Source: Hyposmocoma kahamanoa
Lineage: Eukaryota; Arthropoda; Insecta; Lepidoptera; Cosmopterigidae
Assembly: GCF_003589595.1 (NCBI RefSeq)
Contig: NW_020653770.1
Coordinates: forward strand, 3,354,486 to 3,418,485
Direction: 5' to 3'
Length of the DNA stretch: 64,000 bases
Part shown: piece by piece, positions 32,101-41,093 of the stretch
How positions within the stretch are numbered: position 1 is the first letter of the stretch
Layout of the letters: the number at the start of each line of letters is the position of its first letter
Program-made: the position numbers and the translations under genes
The notes under the pieces: model-generated
Databases searched by the model: none
What the model was told of the DNA's origin: nothing
The model's input: the letters and a program-made list of their open reading frames with translations, nothing else

Positions 32101-33863
32101 GCTGATCCACTCATAGCTTTTGGAGAGTGTTGAACAGACATTCTCCCGAGTGGTAAATAGATACTATTGATTATCACTATAGAAGTACCAGGCAGACAGA
32201 AGCCTGCAGAAGAGTTGTGGTTATGGTAATGCGATAAGTGCAACGTGTATCCGATCAGATCTACCACAATGCGAGCACCAAGCGACACTAGCTCTATTAA
32301 GGGGGGAGTCAAGCAACTGCAAAATGGCGGCCGACAACTTGAAGCCGTTGAGTTGATGACGTAATATAACGGCGATTGTGATTCGTATACAGATTGAAGT
32401 GCGTACGTGCATCCGAGCATGCATACGAGGGTCCAAGCAAATGGCAAATAACGGCCGACGACTAGTTGCATTAATGACGTGCGCTTGACGTATACAACGA
32501 TGTGATACACAGCAAGGTGAGTGTGCTTACATGCGTGTGGTGTAGAGAGAGACGGCAGCGGTAGTCGGCTCCATCTTGACACGCGACGTACCGTAGGTAG
32601 TAGACGGAAGTACCAGAGCACCAGGAGTCACGTACGTACTTTATACGCGAACCATAATACATGGTTCGCGTATAAAGGTGGAGAAATCTCTTACTTGTTT
32701 ATGTTGCCTTAGTATTTTGCACGAATTATATGAACACCAAAATTACTTTTATTTATAATAATCAGACTAGTACGTTGGTATGTCCAAATAGATTTACGTC
32801 CAAGAGGGGAGAAAAGGTATTCAATTCCTACGGATAACATTTTAATGAAAGCTATCAAGAATGTAAAATAATAATAGTAAGAAAATGACAAACCTATATT
32901 CTGAAACATAATGAAAAGAGATCCCAATAAACCGATATTGTCATCTTGACTAATTTCTTTGATGTAAATAGGGATAACATTGAAGCAACCACCAGCAGCT
33001 AACCCTGCGAATGCTCGTCCGACGATGAGGGTCGCGACGTTAGTCGCTAGGATCTTTATTACCCAGCAAATCTGGAATTAAAGAACCTTCTGGTGAACTT
33101 CGGAGCACTTGGGTAACCTGTTAAAACTGTAAAAGTTAGTTGTGTATTCGTTGGAAACGATGCTTGTTATTTGATTGGAAGTCAGGTGCACAAAATGCTA
33201 TGGGACACGTTTGGAATGCGTTAGTTATTAGTATAATGTATATTTTAATAAATAACAAGCATATATTATTTAATAATAAACAACACATTTATTCGCATAA
33301 TTAGTCTTTATTTATTCATTTGTACAATACGTTATTCAATAAACAATTTTATTTATTTATTAAATAACAACTATATTTTTTCTGTAGTGTTGGTAGTGGT
33401 GAAAACCTATAGAGACTAGGGCATCTTTTAGTTTCCCTATCTAGTAGGAATGACTAAGTTCATCATCATCAACCTATTTATACGTCCAGTCTCAGGCGAA
33501 GGTTTAAGCCTTGGTCCGCCACGCTGGCCCGACGTGGCTTTAGGAACTTCACACGTTTTGGTGATGAATGACAAAGAATTGACTGATTGAATGAATGACA
33601 AAGTTATGTGGTGAAAAATGTTGAAAATAAACTTACAGTCTGAGGTATAATAATCGCCAAGACTGCAATCTTCCGCCCAAGCTTATCAGCAACAACAGAA
33701 TACAATGGTCCTCCAAAAGCAGCTGACAAAGACAGGGTGCTTGCAACCCAGGAGATTTCGGTATCCGTCAAGGGACCAGTTGGAGAATCGTTGGATTGTA
33801 GAACTTTGGTCGTTGCAGATATCCAACCGAATTGCAGACCGAATGTTAAGAGTGTTGTATTTA
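25933..33863 (-). CDS. Sugar transporter, Tret1-like, major facilitator superfamily (5' incomplete)
   Basis: Seven exons join on the minus strand: 33863-33637, 33071-32894, 28147-28002, 27771-27639, 27314-27097, 26927-26733, 26151-25933. All six introns are GT-AG, and the phases 0, 1, 0, 1, 0, 0 fit exactly. The product is about 438 residues and keeps the sugar-porter marks: 'DKLGRK' (60-65), 'GRAFAGLAAGG' (94-104), 'PETPAFL' (171-177, usual PESPRFL), 'ERFGRK' (296-301) and 'PETKGKS' (422-428). The usual PIPW of helix 10 is 'PVPY' (353-356) and the helix 7 QQ-S-G motif is replaced by 'NITAFNG', so substrate is uncertain although insect relatives carry trehalose or other sugars across the plasma membrane. 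The first residue shown is split by an intron; the start exon (roughly 15-30 residues) was not found. No disabling mutation is visible. Confidence 0.9.
26733..26927 (-). CDS. Transporter exon (helices 9-10)
   Basis: 195 bp, 65 codons, phase 0 at both ends; acceptor 'TTTCTTTCAG', donor GTAAGT. Encodes residues 302-366 with 'FYAAGICPVPYIMMSEMF', the helix 10 region that precedes the 'RAK' loop. Confidence 0.9.
27097..27314 (-). CDS. Transporter exon (helices 7-8)
   Basis: 218 bp, enters in phase 1 and leaves in phase 0. Starts 'MHKPWRRGALLMTVMLNITA' and ends 'MACIERFGRK' before GTAAGT. The 'ERFGRK' loop is the second copy of the family's GRK signature. Confidence 0.9.
27639..27771 (-). CDS. 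Transporter exon (large cytoplasmic loop)
   Basis: 133 bp. Begins 'EAIATIALLRRLDINDKPVQ', continuing the 'KRYE' of the exon before, and ends one base into a Trp codon before donor GTACGT. It is the least conserved part; the donor was chosen because only it restores the next exon's phase. Confidence 0.8.
28002..28147 (-). CDS. Transporter exon (helices 5-6)
   Basis: 146 bp after a 4.7-kb intron. Reads 'IFLIYAIGPYLDYRTVILIA', then 'KAPETPAFLVKVKRYE'; donor GTGAAT. The first Gly codon is split with the exon at 32894. Confidence 0.9.
28505..28690 (-). repeat. LINE-type 3' tail with (ATT)n end
   Basis: On the minus strand: 'GTCAGCTGTAATACAGGTCT', 'AGTACCTAGTACGGCCTCCA', 'GTCTCACACAAATAG', ending in ATT repeats at 28520-28541. 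A related plus-strand tail is at 56470-56650. Lies in intron 2 of the transporter. Confidence 0.5.
28780..28912. repeat. GT-rich microsatellite
   Basis: Interrupted (TG)n and (GA)n runs with 'TGTGTGTGTGTG' blocks and TGTGCATGCATG. The 73-codon minus frame across it (28690-28911) is Thr/His repeat only, not a gene. Confidence 0.8.
29065..29512. repeat. Penelope-type fold-back with nearly complete tail
   Basis: Left arm 29065-29180 is the tail in inverted orientation ('GGAAATGAAGCTATTTTTCC' to 'GACTGAGGTGGTACAG'). Right part 29190-29512 is the whole tail upright: 'TTGTAAAATTAAAAATAAGG', 'CCATGGGACCTGTAAAGGGC', 'CCGAAACGTCGGTTTG', ending 'GAACTCGATAT'. No coding sequence remains between them. 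Inserted in transporter intron 2, next to a LINE remnant. Confidence 0.75.
29513..30410 (-). pseudogene. Non-LTR retrotransposon with large internal deletion
   Basis: On the minus strand 30410-30250 gives an endonuclease part 'KNIIVAGEMNIDISRDS' and 'YLNLLARHSMLPAHFLPTR' (apurinic-type endonuclease of jockey-like LINEs). 30267-29990 continues 'SLKPAFCYVANASLTDHDCV' with the SDH-like catalytic end. It then jumps straight to the post-palm sequence 'VVYVKYLGI', 'TVYVALCQSLLVHC' and 'RTQRAVLNVGWKLPFLYS'. The whole catalytic reverse transcriptase is missing. The upstream side is cut at about 30410, where an unrelated BEL/Pao fragment on the other strand begins. Confidence 0.75.
30410..30790 (+). 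pseudogene. BEL/Pao LTR retrotransposon, integrase C-terminal remnant
   Basis: The frame from about 30410 reads 'DHFIIGRPLTAPPTPKLIDS', 'KRYERLEKVRQHFWQRWQKE' and 'YLSEMQQRTK'. After a frame change come 'VNATNLSVGDMVLLAEDNS', 'WKLGRVQRL' and 'GIARVADIRTNKGEVRRFFH'. This is the region after the integrase core that ends BEL/Pao polyproteins (DUF5641-type domain). Stops interrupt the frame. The following 300 bases to an AATAAA near 31093 could be the start of a long terminal repeat, but no second repeat is present. Confidence 0.75.
31136..32141 (-). pseudogene. LINE ORF1 protein remnant (coiled coil plus FP-like C-terminus)
   Basis: Starting with ATG at 32141 the minus strand reads 'MSVQHSPKAMSGSAPDL', a basic 'RRPKRKFCDD' patch and 'LMSEMNKLFANFESKQNAK'. 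After a frame change comes a coiled coil ('NDALKKRISTLENTADILER') leading to 'EIRNIANSD'. A further shift leads to 'SESLTPRGRHLFYLAQNFAK' and 'ENYESCWTACGKIYIKRRYD'. This order is the RNA-binding ORF1 protein of a lepidopteran retroelement, with a C-terminus like baculovirus FP protein. At least two frameshifts or stops (near 31830 and 31500) make it inactive. It sits in intron 2 of the transporter on the same strand. Confidence 0.75.
32142..32638 (-). other. Probable 5' untranslated region of the same LINE
   Basis: GC-richer than its surroundings, directly upstream of the ORF1 start, and the minus frame stays open to 32621 without any motif. Similar leaders precede ORF1 in related elements, but I infer this from position only. 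Confidence 0.35.
32639..32677. repeat. Perfect 17-bp hairpin
   Basis: Arms 'CTTTATACGCGAACCAT' and 'ATGGTTCGCGTATAAAG' around the loop AATAC, no mismatch. It lies about 500 bases upstream of the LINE ORF1 start, at the edge of the GC-rich leader. Confidence 0.8.
32894..33071 (-). CDS. Transporter exon (helices 3-4)
   Basis: 178 bp. Encodes 'ICWVIKILATNVATLIVGRA', 'FAGLAAGGCFNVIPIYIKEI' and ends 'MFQNIG' (split Gly). 'GRAFAGLAAGG' and 'PIYIKEIS' are typical sugar-porter helix 4 signatures. Acceptor TTAATTCCAG, donor GTTTGT. Confidence 0.9.
33460..33550 (+). repeat. Fragment of a common lepidopteran dispersed repeat
   Basis: 'CATCATCATCAACCTATTTA' followed by 'ACGTCCAGTCTCAGGC' and 'GGTTTAAGCCTTGGTCCGCC' plus 'GAACTTCACACG'. 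Block order matches the repeat at 43805. It lies in the intron between the first two visible transporter exons. Confidence 0.5.
33637..33863 (-). CDS. Transporter exon, first one visible (helices 1-2)
   Basis: 227 bp, entering with a split codon (xTA) after acceptor 'CCAAATTTCAG'. Reads 'NTTLLTFGLQFGWISATTKV', then 'PLTDTEISWVASTLSLSAAF', and ends 'DKLGRKIAVLAIIIPQT' before GTAAGT. An upstream exon with the start codon is required. Confidence 0.9.
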
Positions 33864-34350
33864 CTGAAATTTGGAAAGGTTATGATTGAGAATCCAATGT
33901 TATTACTATTCCATAAAAAAGAAATTCTAGTATGACTTCTAAATTTTGGGTAAGATGCTAGCGGTTTTACGACCTAAAATACGCTTAGACATATTTAAAC
34001 ATCATGTCTAACAACCGAAAGCAGAATAAAAAAAAATATTCTGTGATGGTAGAAGCGTAAAGGTGCACACAGAGTGTCAATGACATTACACAAGAATATG
34101 TCTTGTACGAAACAAGAAATTGTACAAAAAGCTATGCGTCAAGTGTTTGATCCCATTACTCTTTTTTCTATACAAACGATATTTGAAAATTACGTCGACT
34201 GGGTAATCCAAGGGCTACATAGTAGGGCACACATAATAGAGCACATAGTAGCATAACCGCAGAAAGAGTACTTTGGGCTCCTTGTTGCTGGAACTGAAGT
34301 TTATTTATTCACTTATTATAGTCCTAGACCTAGTCGTTAACCTTTTTTTT
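33864..34350. other. Region upstream of the first visible transporter exon; no exon found
   Basis: I searched the minus strand for a short exon ending in a donor with phase 1 and found none convincing. The minus strand at 34225-34290 is open and reads 'QQQGAQSTLSAVMLLCALLC', hydrophobic but unsupported as a gene. Confidence 0.4.
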
Positions 34351-34354
34351 ATAA

Positions 34355-34560
34355 CACCAAGTGACGGGACGAACAAGTCCTGGTAGTAAGCGCACATACA
34401 CACGCCTGCCCATAACAGTTGCAGTGTAACTCAAAGCTGAGGTGATTTAAAATCATAAAGATCTGGGGGTAGCGCATTAACAGTGATCCTTAGATCGTTG
34501 TCATTTAAAGCTTTGAGTGGCATTGCAACGTACATACCGTCACTTGAAATCGCTAAAAAA
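34355..34560. repeat. Family A fold-back: reversed 3' half followed by upright 3' end
   Basis: 34355-34485 is the family A 3' half in reverse orientation ('AAGTGACGGGACGAACAAGT', 'AACAGTTGCAGTG', 'ATAAAGATCTGGGGG'). 34490-34560 is the same end upright ('TAGATCGTTGTCATTTAAAG', 'GAGTGGCATTGCAAC', 'CGTCACTTGAAATCG', A-run). The two pieces face each other. Confidence 0.65.
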
Positions 34561-34689
34561 AGAAAGTCTAATGTCAACTTTGGATCGTTTGAGAGATCAA
34601 TCTTCGTGACGTCAATGGAATAAATTATTATTTAAATTTCTCACTACGTACTGAATGAAATGAATGAATCAAATATTCTTTATTGTATT

Positions 34690-34985
34690 TTTTTATATAA
34701 TATCAAGTGACGGAACCAACAAGTGGTGAAGCTGGTGATAAGCGACACGCCTGTTTATAACTCCAAAAGATCTGAGGGCCACTGCCACTGCGCCCGTCAC
34801 TCTGAGACATAAGTTGACAAGTTCCATGTGCCTGTCACTTCACCAGCACCCTTACCCTTCACAAACGGAATACAGTAATGTATTCCGTTTGCGACTATTA
34901 GTGCTTGGCGGTAGAAATAGGTAATGTGGCAAGACTTCCTTGGACGAGCTCTTTCACAAGGAGCTGTACTGCTAACTGAGCTGTA
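34690..34985 (-). repeat. Family A, nearly full-length copy (reverse orientation)
   Basis: Runs from 'TATCAAGTGACGG' through 'GATCTGAGGGCCACTGCCAC', 'CATAAGTTGACAAGTTCCAT', 'CCAGCACCCTTACCCTTCAC' to 'CTCTTTCACAAGGAGCTGTA'. An internal hairpin 'AAACGGAATACAGTAATG' to 'TATTCCGTTT' at 34863-34891 replaces the usual sequence, a local inverted duplication. Confidence 0.75.
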
Positions 34986-35024
34986 ATAACCTTTTAATGT
35001 GTTAGCCGTTGTATCTTTATAACA

Positions 35025-36545
35025 TGCATACATAAGCTCACGCCCTAGTCCCGCAGGAGGGGTAGGCAGAGACCACGGAACGCCACTTTGCTCTATCCTG
35101 ACACATTTCTCGAGACTCATATACATCAACTACTCTTTTCATACAACTTCTTTTATTATTGTCACTCCGTATACCAGCCTTTTTGAGGACATCACTGATC
35201 TGATCAATGTATGTTCTTTCTGGGTCGTCCTCTTAAAACCCTTCCATCCACATTCGCATCATAAACCTGTTTGGTAATTTTTCTTGCATCCATCCACTCT
35301 ACATGCCCAAACTACCTTAACATTCATTTCTCTATTCTAGTCACTACATCCTTTTTCAAGCCACATCTTTCACATATTATTCTATTCTTCACTCTATCAC
35401 TCAATTTTATTCCACAATTTATTCTCAACGATCTCATCTCCACTGCATTAATTCTACTTTTATACCGTCACGTTCTCATTTCTTTTAAAAACCATCTCTT
35501 TCGTCTTCTCTGCATTAATTTACATACCGCTCTTTCTAAACGACTCATTCATAATATCCAGCATTTTTTGCAACTCTCCTTCCGAAGACGGCACAAGGAT
35601 CACTTGGTCGTCAACATATACGAGACATTTAATGGGCTGGACTTGCCCATTTTCACTTCATAATCATTCTCACACAGTTTCTTCATGCAGTTGTCCATAA
35701 ACAAATTAAAGAGCCAAGGTGACGCTACGCATCCCTGTCTGACACCTCTAGAGATACGAAACCAATCAGAAAATGTGCCATCAACTCTGACACACGCACT
35801 GGATTCCTCATTAAGCCATTTGATACGCATTCTGAAATCACTGTGTCGGAGTGGGGACTCCGAATTCGGACAACACTAACACCACCACAGTATATCCCTC
35901 TCCACTCGGTCATAAGCCTTCTCCAGATCCACAAATGCACAAAACACTTTCTGGTGCTTTGCCAGAAACTTCTCCGTAATGCACCTTAAGGAGAAGACTT
36001 GGTCCGTATATCCCATTCCCTTCCTTAATCCCGCTTGTACATCTCATATTTTCTCATTCTTCTCTTTCACAACTCTATCAGAATCTTTGCATACAATTTG
36101 CCCACAATGCTAAGTAAACTGATACCGTGTGGTAATTTTTGACTTCCTGGTGTGGTCCTTTTCCTTTATAAAGTGGCACAATGACGGCTCTACGCCAGTC
36201 TGTTGGTACCACACCACTAGTCCAACATTTGTTGAAAAACATACACAACCAGGAAGCCACCAGCTCTTTACCAGCCCTTAGCATTTCACCACTTACCCTA
36301 TAATACCCTGATGCTTTTCCATATTTTAAACTTTTTGTAGCTTTTACAATTTCACCCATACTAATCTCTTCTTCCTGACTCCCAGTGTCCGGTTCCTGAA
36401 TCACCTGTGACGGAACCTGAGGCGCGGGTTCACCACAATTATACAATCCCTCAAAATAACCTTTCCATCTCATTTTCACACTTACCTAATCTGTTACTAA
36501 TTCACCATCTTCACCTTTCACGACATTAATTCTAATCCTTTGCAA
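35025..36545 (-). pseudogene. LINE reverse-transcriptase remnant (multiple frames)
   Basis: Read on the minus strand the pieces follow the enzyme order. 'MRWKGYFEGLYN' and 'MGEIVKATKSLKYGKASG' come first, then 'WTSGVVPTDWRRAVIVPLYK' (fingers). A damaged piece near 35940 holds 'RVSELMAHFLIG'. Next is 'SDWFRISRGVRQGCVASPWL' with the RQG motif. 'YVDDQVILVPSSEGELQKML' carries the catalytic DD near 35620. The end has 'LRWFGHVEWMDARKITKQVY', 'GRVLRGRPRK' and 'VRIEQSGVPWS'. About 500 codons survive, with many frameshifts and an incomplete N-terminus. The element type (CR1-like or related) is uncertain. Family A follows it at 34985 after a short spacer. Confidence 0.8.
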
Positions 36546-36884
36546 CCCTCCCCGGGCTATCCGAACCTGTTTCCAAAGCAACATTTGGCTGGCCCGGAAA
36601 TTGTGGGATATTTTTTTTTCATACCCTTCCTTTTTGTCCTTTTTCTTTTACTCAACTTTTTCTTTAGTTGTTTGTTTGATCCTTTTGTGCCTATTTTTGC
36701 ATTCACATCGTCATCTGTCACAGTTACATTTAATCTCTGTGTCTTTATAAGGGATCAGAAAATTGCATAAAATGTATTTAGATTTAAAAAAGGTATAGTT
36801 TTTGGTTCACCTGTTTTAATGTGGAACTATGTCAAACAAATTACAAATAAAAAGAAAAATTATTACGATTCAATCTGCCTGGAC
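36546..36884. other. No recognisable feature
   Basis: T-rich plus strand with an unsupported 76-codon frame of hydrophobic residues encoded by low-complexity DNA. Confidence 0.4.
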
Positions 36885-36946
36885 TCGAAGCAGCGCCTGT
36901 GGAACGTGGGTGCTGCTCTGCTAACTGAGCTAAAGAACGAACTTTC
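36870..36946 (-). repeat. tRNA-like SINE head (family S3)
   Basis: The minus strand 'TTCTTTAGCTCAGTTAGCAG' holds an excellent A box (TAGCTCAGTTAGCAG) and 'GCTTCGAGTCCAGGCAG' a B box 45 bases on. Acceptor ends do not pair, so it is treated as a SINE head, not a tRNA gene. A related head is at 46190. Confidence 0.6.
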
Positions 36947-38284
36947 TGTAGTATGATTCAAGAACCATATTAGTAAAAACACATCATTATAATATTTAAT
37001 AAAAATAATAATATTGAAATTAAAACATTTTATTCAAAATGAAGAGATAAGCAGTCAGTGTTGATCGAGTCTTTATATAATTGACCTGTATGGGCAACTT
37101 GTTTACAACAACTGGTATAATTAAGTAAGCAAAGGGTCCCAAATCTATTTTCAGTCCGTATCCATTAGTTCGTCAGCCAGTTAGCAGACCAAAAAAACTC
37201 ATATACAATATGAACAATAAAATAATAAAAGAAAGCAACACTACTTGCCCAGTATCGCTAGTAGCCATTGTAAATAAGTGTGCCCAGTTTTGGAACAATT
37301 CTTTTCCGATTTCACTTGCATTTTTAACTAAAAACTTAGATTACAATATAATTAATAATTACATTAATTACACACAAACATTGTCTAAAAAAATAGTAAA
37401 ATTTGTTAAAGCTTTGAAGAGCAACCGTACTCTTATAATTTTCAAACACTTTCGCTAACCCATTTCTTTAGGGCAAAGCAACAGACGGACTGCTTTAAAT
37501 GTTAATAATGTTTCTACTTTTATAACATAATTTTTTATCTTGATAAGTATTAACATGTCATATCATACGGTATTATTTATTTGTTTAGGAGTATCATCTC
37601 GGAACTTTCTCAGGACAGATTTAGTACGACCGATAAAGGGTTAAATACATCCCACTATTTTGTTTGCCCAGGTTTGTCTTTAATTTTTCTCTAATATCGC
37701 CTCTAGTGCGACCGAACTATATCCGTCAATTTTCAACTTGATACGCTAACATCCTCACATCTAACATGATACTCCTCAACGTATAAATGTAACACCGTAT
37801 GAAGTAATCACACACAGGCTATCTACATGCGGATAGACATACAGATAGCAGCCCCATTCTCGTGACAGATTCTTGGAACTAAGCAAACACCTGGAAACCC
37901 TAAACTGTGTGTACCAGAGGTACTACAATTTACATATTTGAACGTTTTGATGAGTAAACATCCAAGTCCCGTAAAGGCGCGTTTACACAGTCAAGTTCTA
38001 CAGCAGTAAACTGTTGCAATCCGATGTCGTGTTTGCATAAGTACGCGTGTGTTCCATTTGGCTTGGATTAGTTGACTCGACAGTACAACCGGATCATGAG
38101 GTTCAATCATAAGTATCTTTTAGCTCTCTACTTCTTTACCTGTTTGTTTTGTTTCCTGTCAAACCACAGTATATCCAAATACTCACAATTCAAATATTTA
38201 AAGTAATTTGTTTATTAATTGTAAAACGTTGTTCAAACAAATGCATAACAATTTTATCTTCGGTGTATTAGTATTAATAGCAGC
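36947..38284. other. No recognisable feature
   Basis: AT-rich. The plus frame at 37210-37458 begins 'MNNKIIKESNTTCPVSL' and has no known motif. Confidence 0.4.
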
Positions 38285-38575
38285 AATAGAGTTCCATGTG
38301 AAAGAGTTCGTCCAGGGAAGTACTGCCGCCTTTCCTATTTCTGCCACCAAGCAGTAATGTCAGAATTACTGTGTTTGTAAGGGTGCTGGTGAAATTACAG
38401 GCACATGGGACTTGTCAGCTTATGTCTCAGGGTGCAGGCGGGCGCAGTGGTAGTGCCCCTCAGAACTTTGCAATTTAAAGCTCTGAGTGGCACTGTAACT
38501 GTTATTGACAGACGTGTTGCTTACCATCAGGCGCAAGACTTGTACGTCCCGTCACTTGATGTTATAAAAAAAGAA
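38285..38575 (+). repeat. Family A, nearly full-length copy
   Basis: All blocks in order: 'GTGAAAGAGTTCGTCCAGGG', 'CTATTTCTGCCACCAAGCAG', 'GGTGCTGGTGAAATTACAGG', 'CACATGGGACTTGTCAGC', 'GCAATTTAAAGCTCTGAGTG', 'CTTACCATCAGGCGCAAGAC', 'CGTCCCGTCACTTGATG', ending in an A-rich run. It is one of the best copies for defining the unit. Confidence 0.8.
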
Positions 38576-41093
38576 AAAGATTTTTTTGATGGTATTTGCA
38601 TAAAAAGGCGCACTTTATTAAATAGTACTATCAAACGTTTTAGCTACTTTTTACACGTTATAAAAGGACAGCATCGTACAAAGAATGGGGAATAAAACTC
38701 TCCCCTGTGGTACCCTACACTTTGTAGCTATTCCGATTATTTACCAACAGAAATGAATTAAATTTAAATCAACATTCTCAATTGCTTAGCTCAGGAACTA
38801 AAAACAACTGCTACAAAGACATTCAAGTACCTACGCAGAGAAAAACATATTTCCGTCCATCAAAATAGTTGTAGTGAAATTCATATCTCTGTTTGTATGT
38901 GGCAAATAACGTGCCTATCATAATGTTTAAATAGAATTTGAGCACCATTCATGATAATAATTGCAACCATCAAATATCCTCTAACTTTTGTACTACTGCA
39001 ATCACCGTCATATACTTAAACCTGTAAATTCCAAATTAATGCACAATGTTACGCACCACTTCTTTGCGGATCTCTTAACAAGTTTACCGTTTTTGCCTAC
39101 ATCGAACACATTAGTGTGCAAATTAAGTTAGACGTTGACGTCTCGCAAGGTATGCCACTGAACCCAAAATTTAATAATGCTTTTAGAGCTTTGTACTCAA
39201 AAGCTCTTCTTAGGTTGTTCGTATGTGTTTCATCAGCGAAAGTCTCCTACATTTTAAATAAATTCATAAAGAAATTAGGGCGACACTTAGAGCAAATTTC
39301 GTCTTAACCAACATATTGATTCGAGTTTTGAGGTCTTGTAAGATATACTGCCAACAAAGTGTTTGAAGTAGGTAAAATTGATTACTTATTACAAAGACTT
39401 AGAATAATAACGCATAGAAACCTAGTCCGCACACGCTAAGTGAGGCAAATTGATTGCGCTCCCAAAGGGCCTACACGAGCGGGCGGGCCGTCAGTGCTTA
39501 AGGTCAAGTTGCACCGCGAACAGATCAAGAATTTTAGCTAAAAATGACGAAAGTGCGGTAAATGAGTGTAAAAATACGTCAGACAAACATAAAATAGATA
39601 CTAACATCACATTCCACAAGGAAGTAACGCGTTTCAACTTTTTTATATAAATATTCACTAAAACCGAAAATTAACCTACTACTAAAACTAGCCTACATGA
39701 ATTTGATTTTTGCCTCACTTGTGACAGTTCGTTTGATATGAAACTATCATTCTATGCGTTATTATTCTAAGTACAAAGATATATTTTATTGATCGATATT
39801 ATTTCTTAATTCTGCATCCACTGAATGCAGAATTAAATAAAAAGTTTTATATCAGTGATTCTTATTTAGAATACAAAACCCGTAGCAATATAATATAAAA
39901 ACGCAAAACACATGAACTTGAAAATAATAAATCATTTTAACCCTCGAAAGTCATGATAAAAAAATGTTTACGTCGTCAATCCACAAATATATGTAAGGCA
40001 TTTATTTGTTTTGTAAAATTTGTATAAATTTTTCCAGTTGTATACTTTTAATGAGAAGAGACATATTTATTGCTTTCTCAAACTATGAGACCGCAATTTA
40101 TAGTATTGTCTAACAGTGTGTTTAATAGTTAACAATGGAAATATCAATTAAATTACAAGCACTGTAAGGTATCTTTTGATGGTTGTTATAAGCCATAAAT
40201 ATACGTAAATCTAATAAATAAGCAGTAAAGTTTTTACTGCGTTTGCCAAACTGCATACGAATCGAAAGAAATTAAAAACCAATTCGCTTTTGCTGCAAAA
40301 CCGATGTTGCATAGTGACAGTATGCTGTTGTGGTGAAATGTAAAGTTTTTCTATATCCTTCTGTCATATAACTTTAGTATACGTCCATATTAAACAATTT
40401 TTAATGAGTAACAATCAATAGAGGTGTGTAATTTTTTCATTTACTGGTGTAGGTAATGGTGTTTTTCTTCTGCACTTTCTGTCATGCACCTTATTGCATG
40501 AACCCACATTTACTTCCAATTTTATCCAAGTGCCATTTTTCCGATATTGGCGACATTTCCATGAATGTTATTTATGATAAAATTGTAGTGTTATACAAGG
40601 AGGCTTCTTGCTCCTTCTTCTATACTTTATATGTATACGTCTTTCATTCGGATTTATTCTGTTTTAGATATTTACTTATTCGTGTTTTTATAACACTCTA
40701 TATTTCATTTTACTCAACAAATACTCTACAAATAAACGCAATCGAAAATTAAATAAAAGTATGACATGTAGCGTAATATCTTATAAGAAAGTTATGATAT
40801 TTGCTGTCATATGATAAAAATAATTAGAAGATCTTTGTTTGCTGTAGTATTGAATGATCAAACTGGATTACGTGAGTTGATAAATAGGGAGAATGAAATA
40901 CTTTTCATTAGCATTAAACATTGCCGTAAACTGTTGGTTAAGTGTAAAAACGATAATGAAATTGGTTACAAATAAATACAGGCAATTGGAAATCATGAGT
41001 TAGAATGAAAGGACAATACTAAAAAGAGTAAATCCACCACATCGGCACAATGATCTTTTTTAATCTTCTTCGCAGATTTTCCCATCACATTTC
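38576..41093. other. Long stretch without recognisable gene
   Basis: Only a small hairpin was noted ('AATTCTGCAT' and 'ATGCAGAATT' around seven bases near 39810-39836). Open frames at 39116, 39450 and 40456 have no motif. Confidence 0.4.

Noticed and set aside
31860..32621. The 253-codon minus-strand frame as one protein
   Set aside because: Only its last third, from the Met at 32141, matches LINE ORF1. The first 160 codons have no motif and are better read as an untranslated leader.
34220..34300. Hydrophobic minus-strand stretch 'STLSAVMLLCALLC' as the missing first transporter exon
   Set aside because: It does not end in a donor of the required phase and does not resemble the N-terminus of sugar porters.
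36870..36946. Functional tRNA gene
   Set aside because: A and B boxes are good, but the ends do not pair into an acceptor stem and a related SINE is present in the window.
37200..37250. Minus-strand 'MATSDTGQ' with a following GTAGTG as a first exon
   Set aside because: The phase does not fit the exon at 33863 and the donor is weak.
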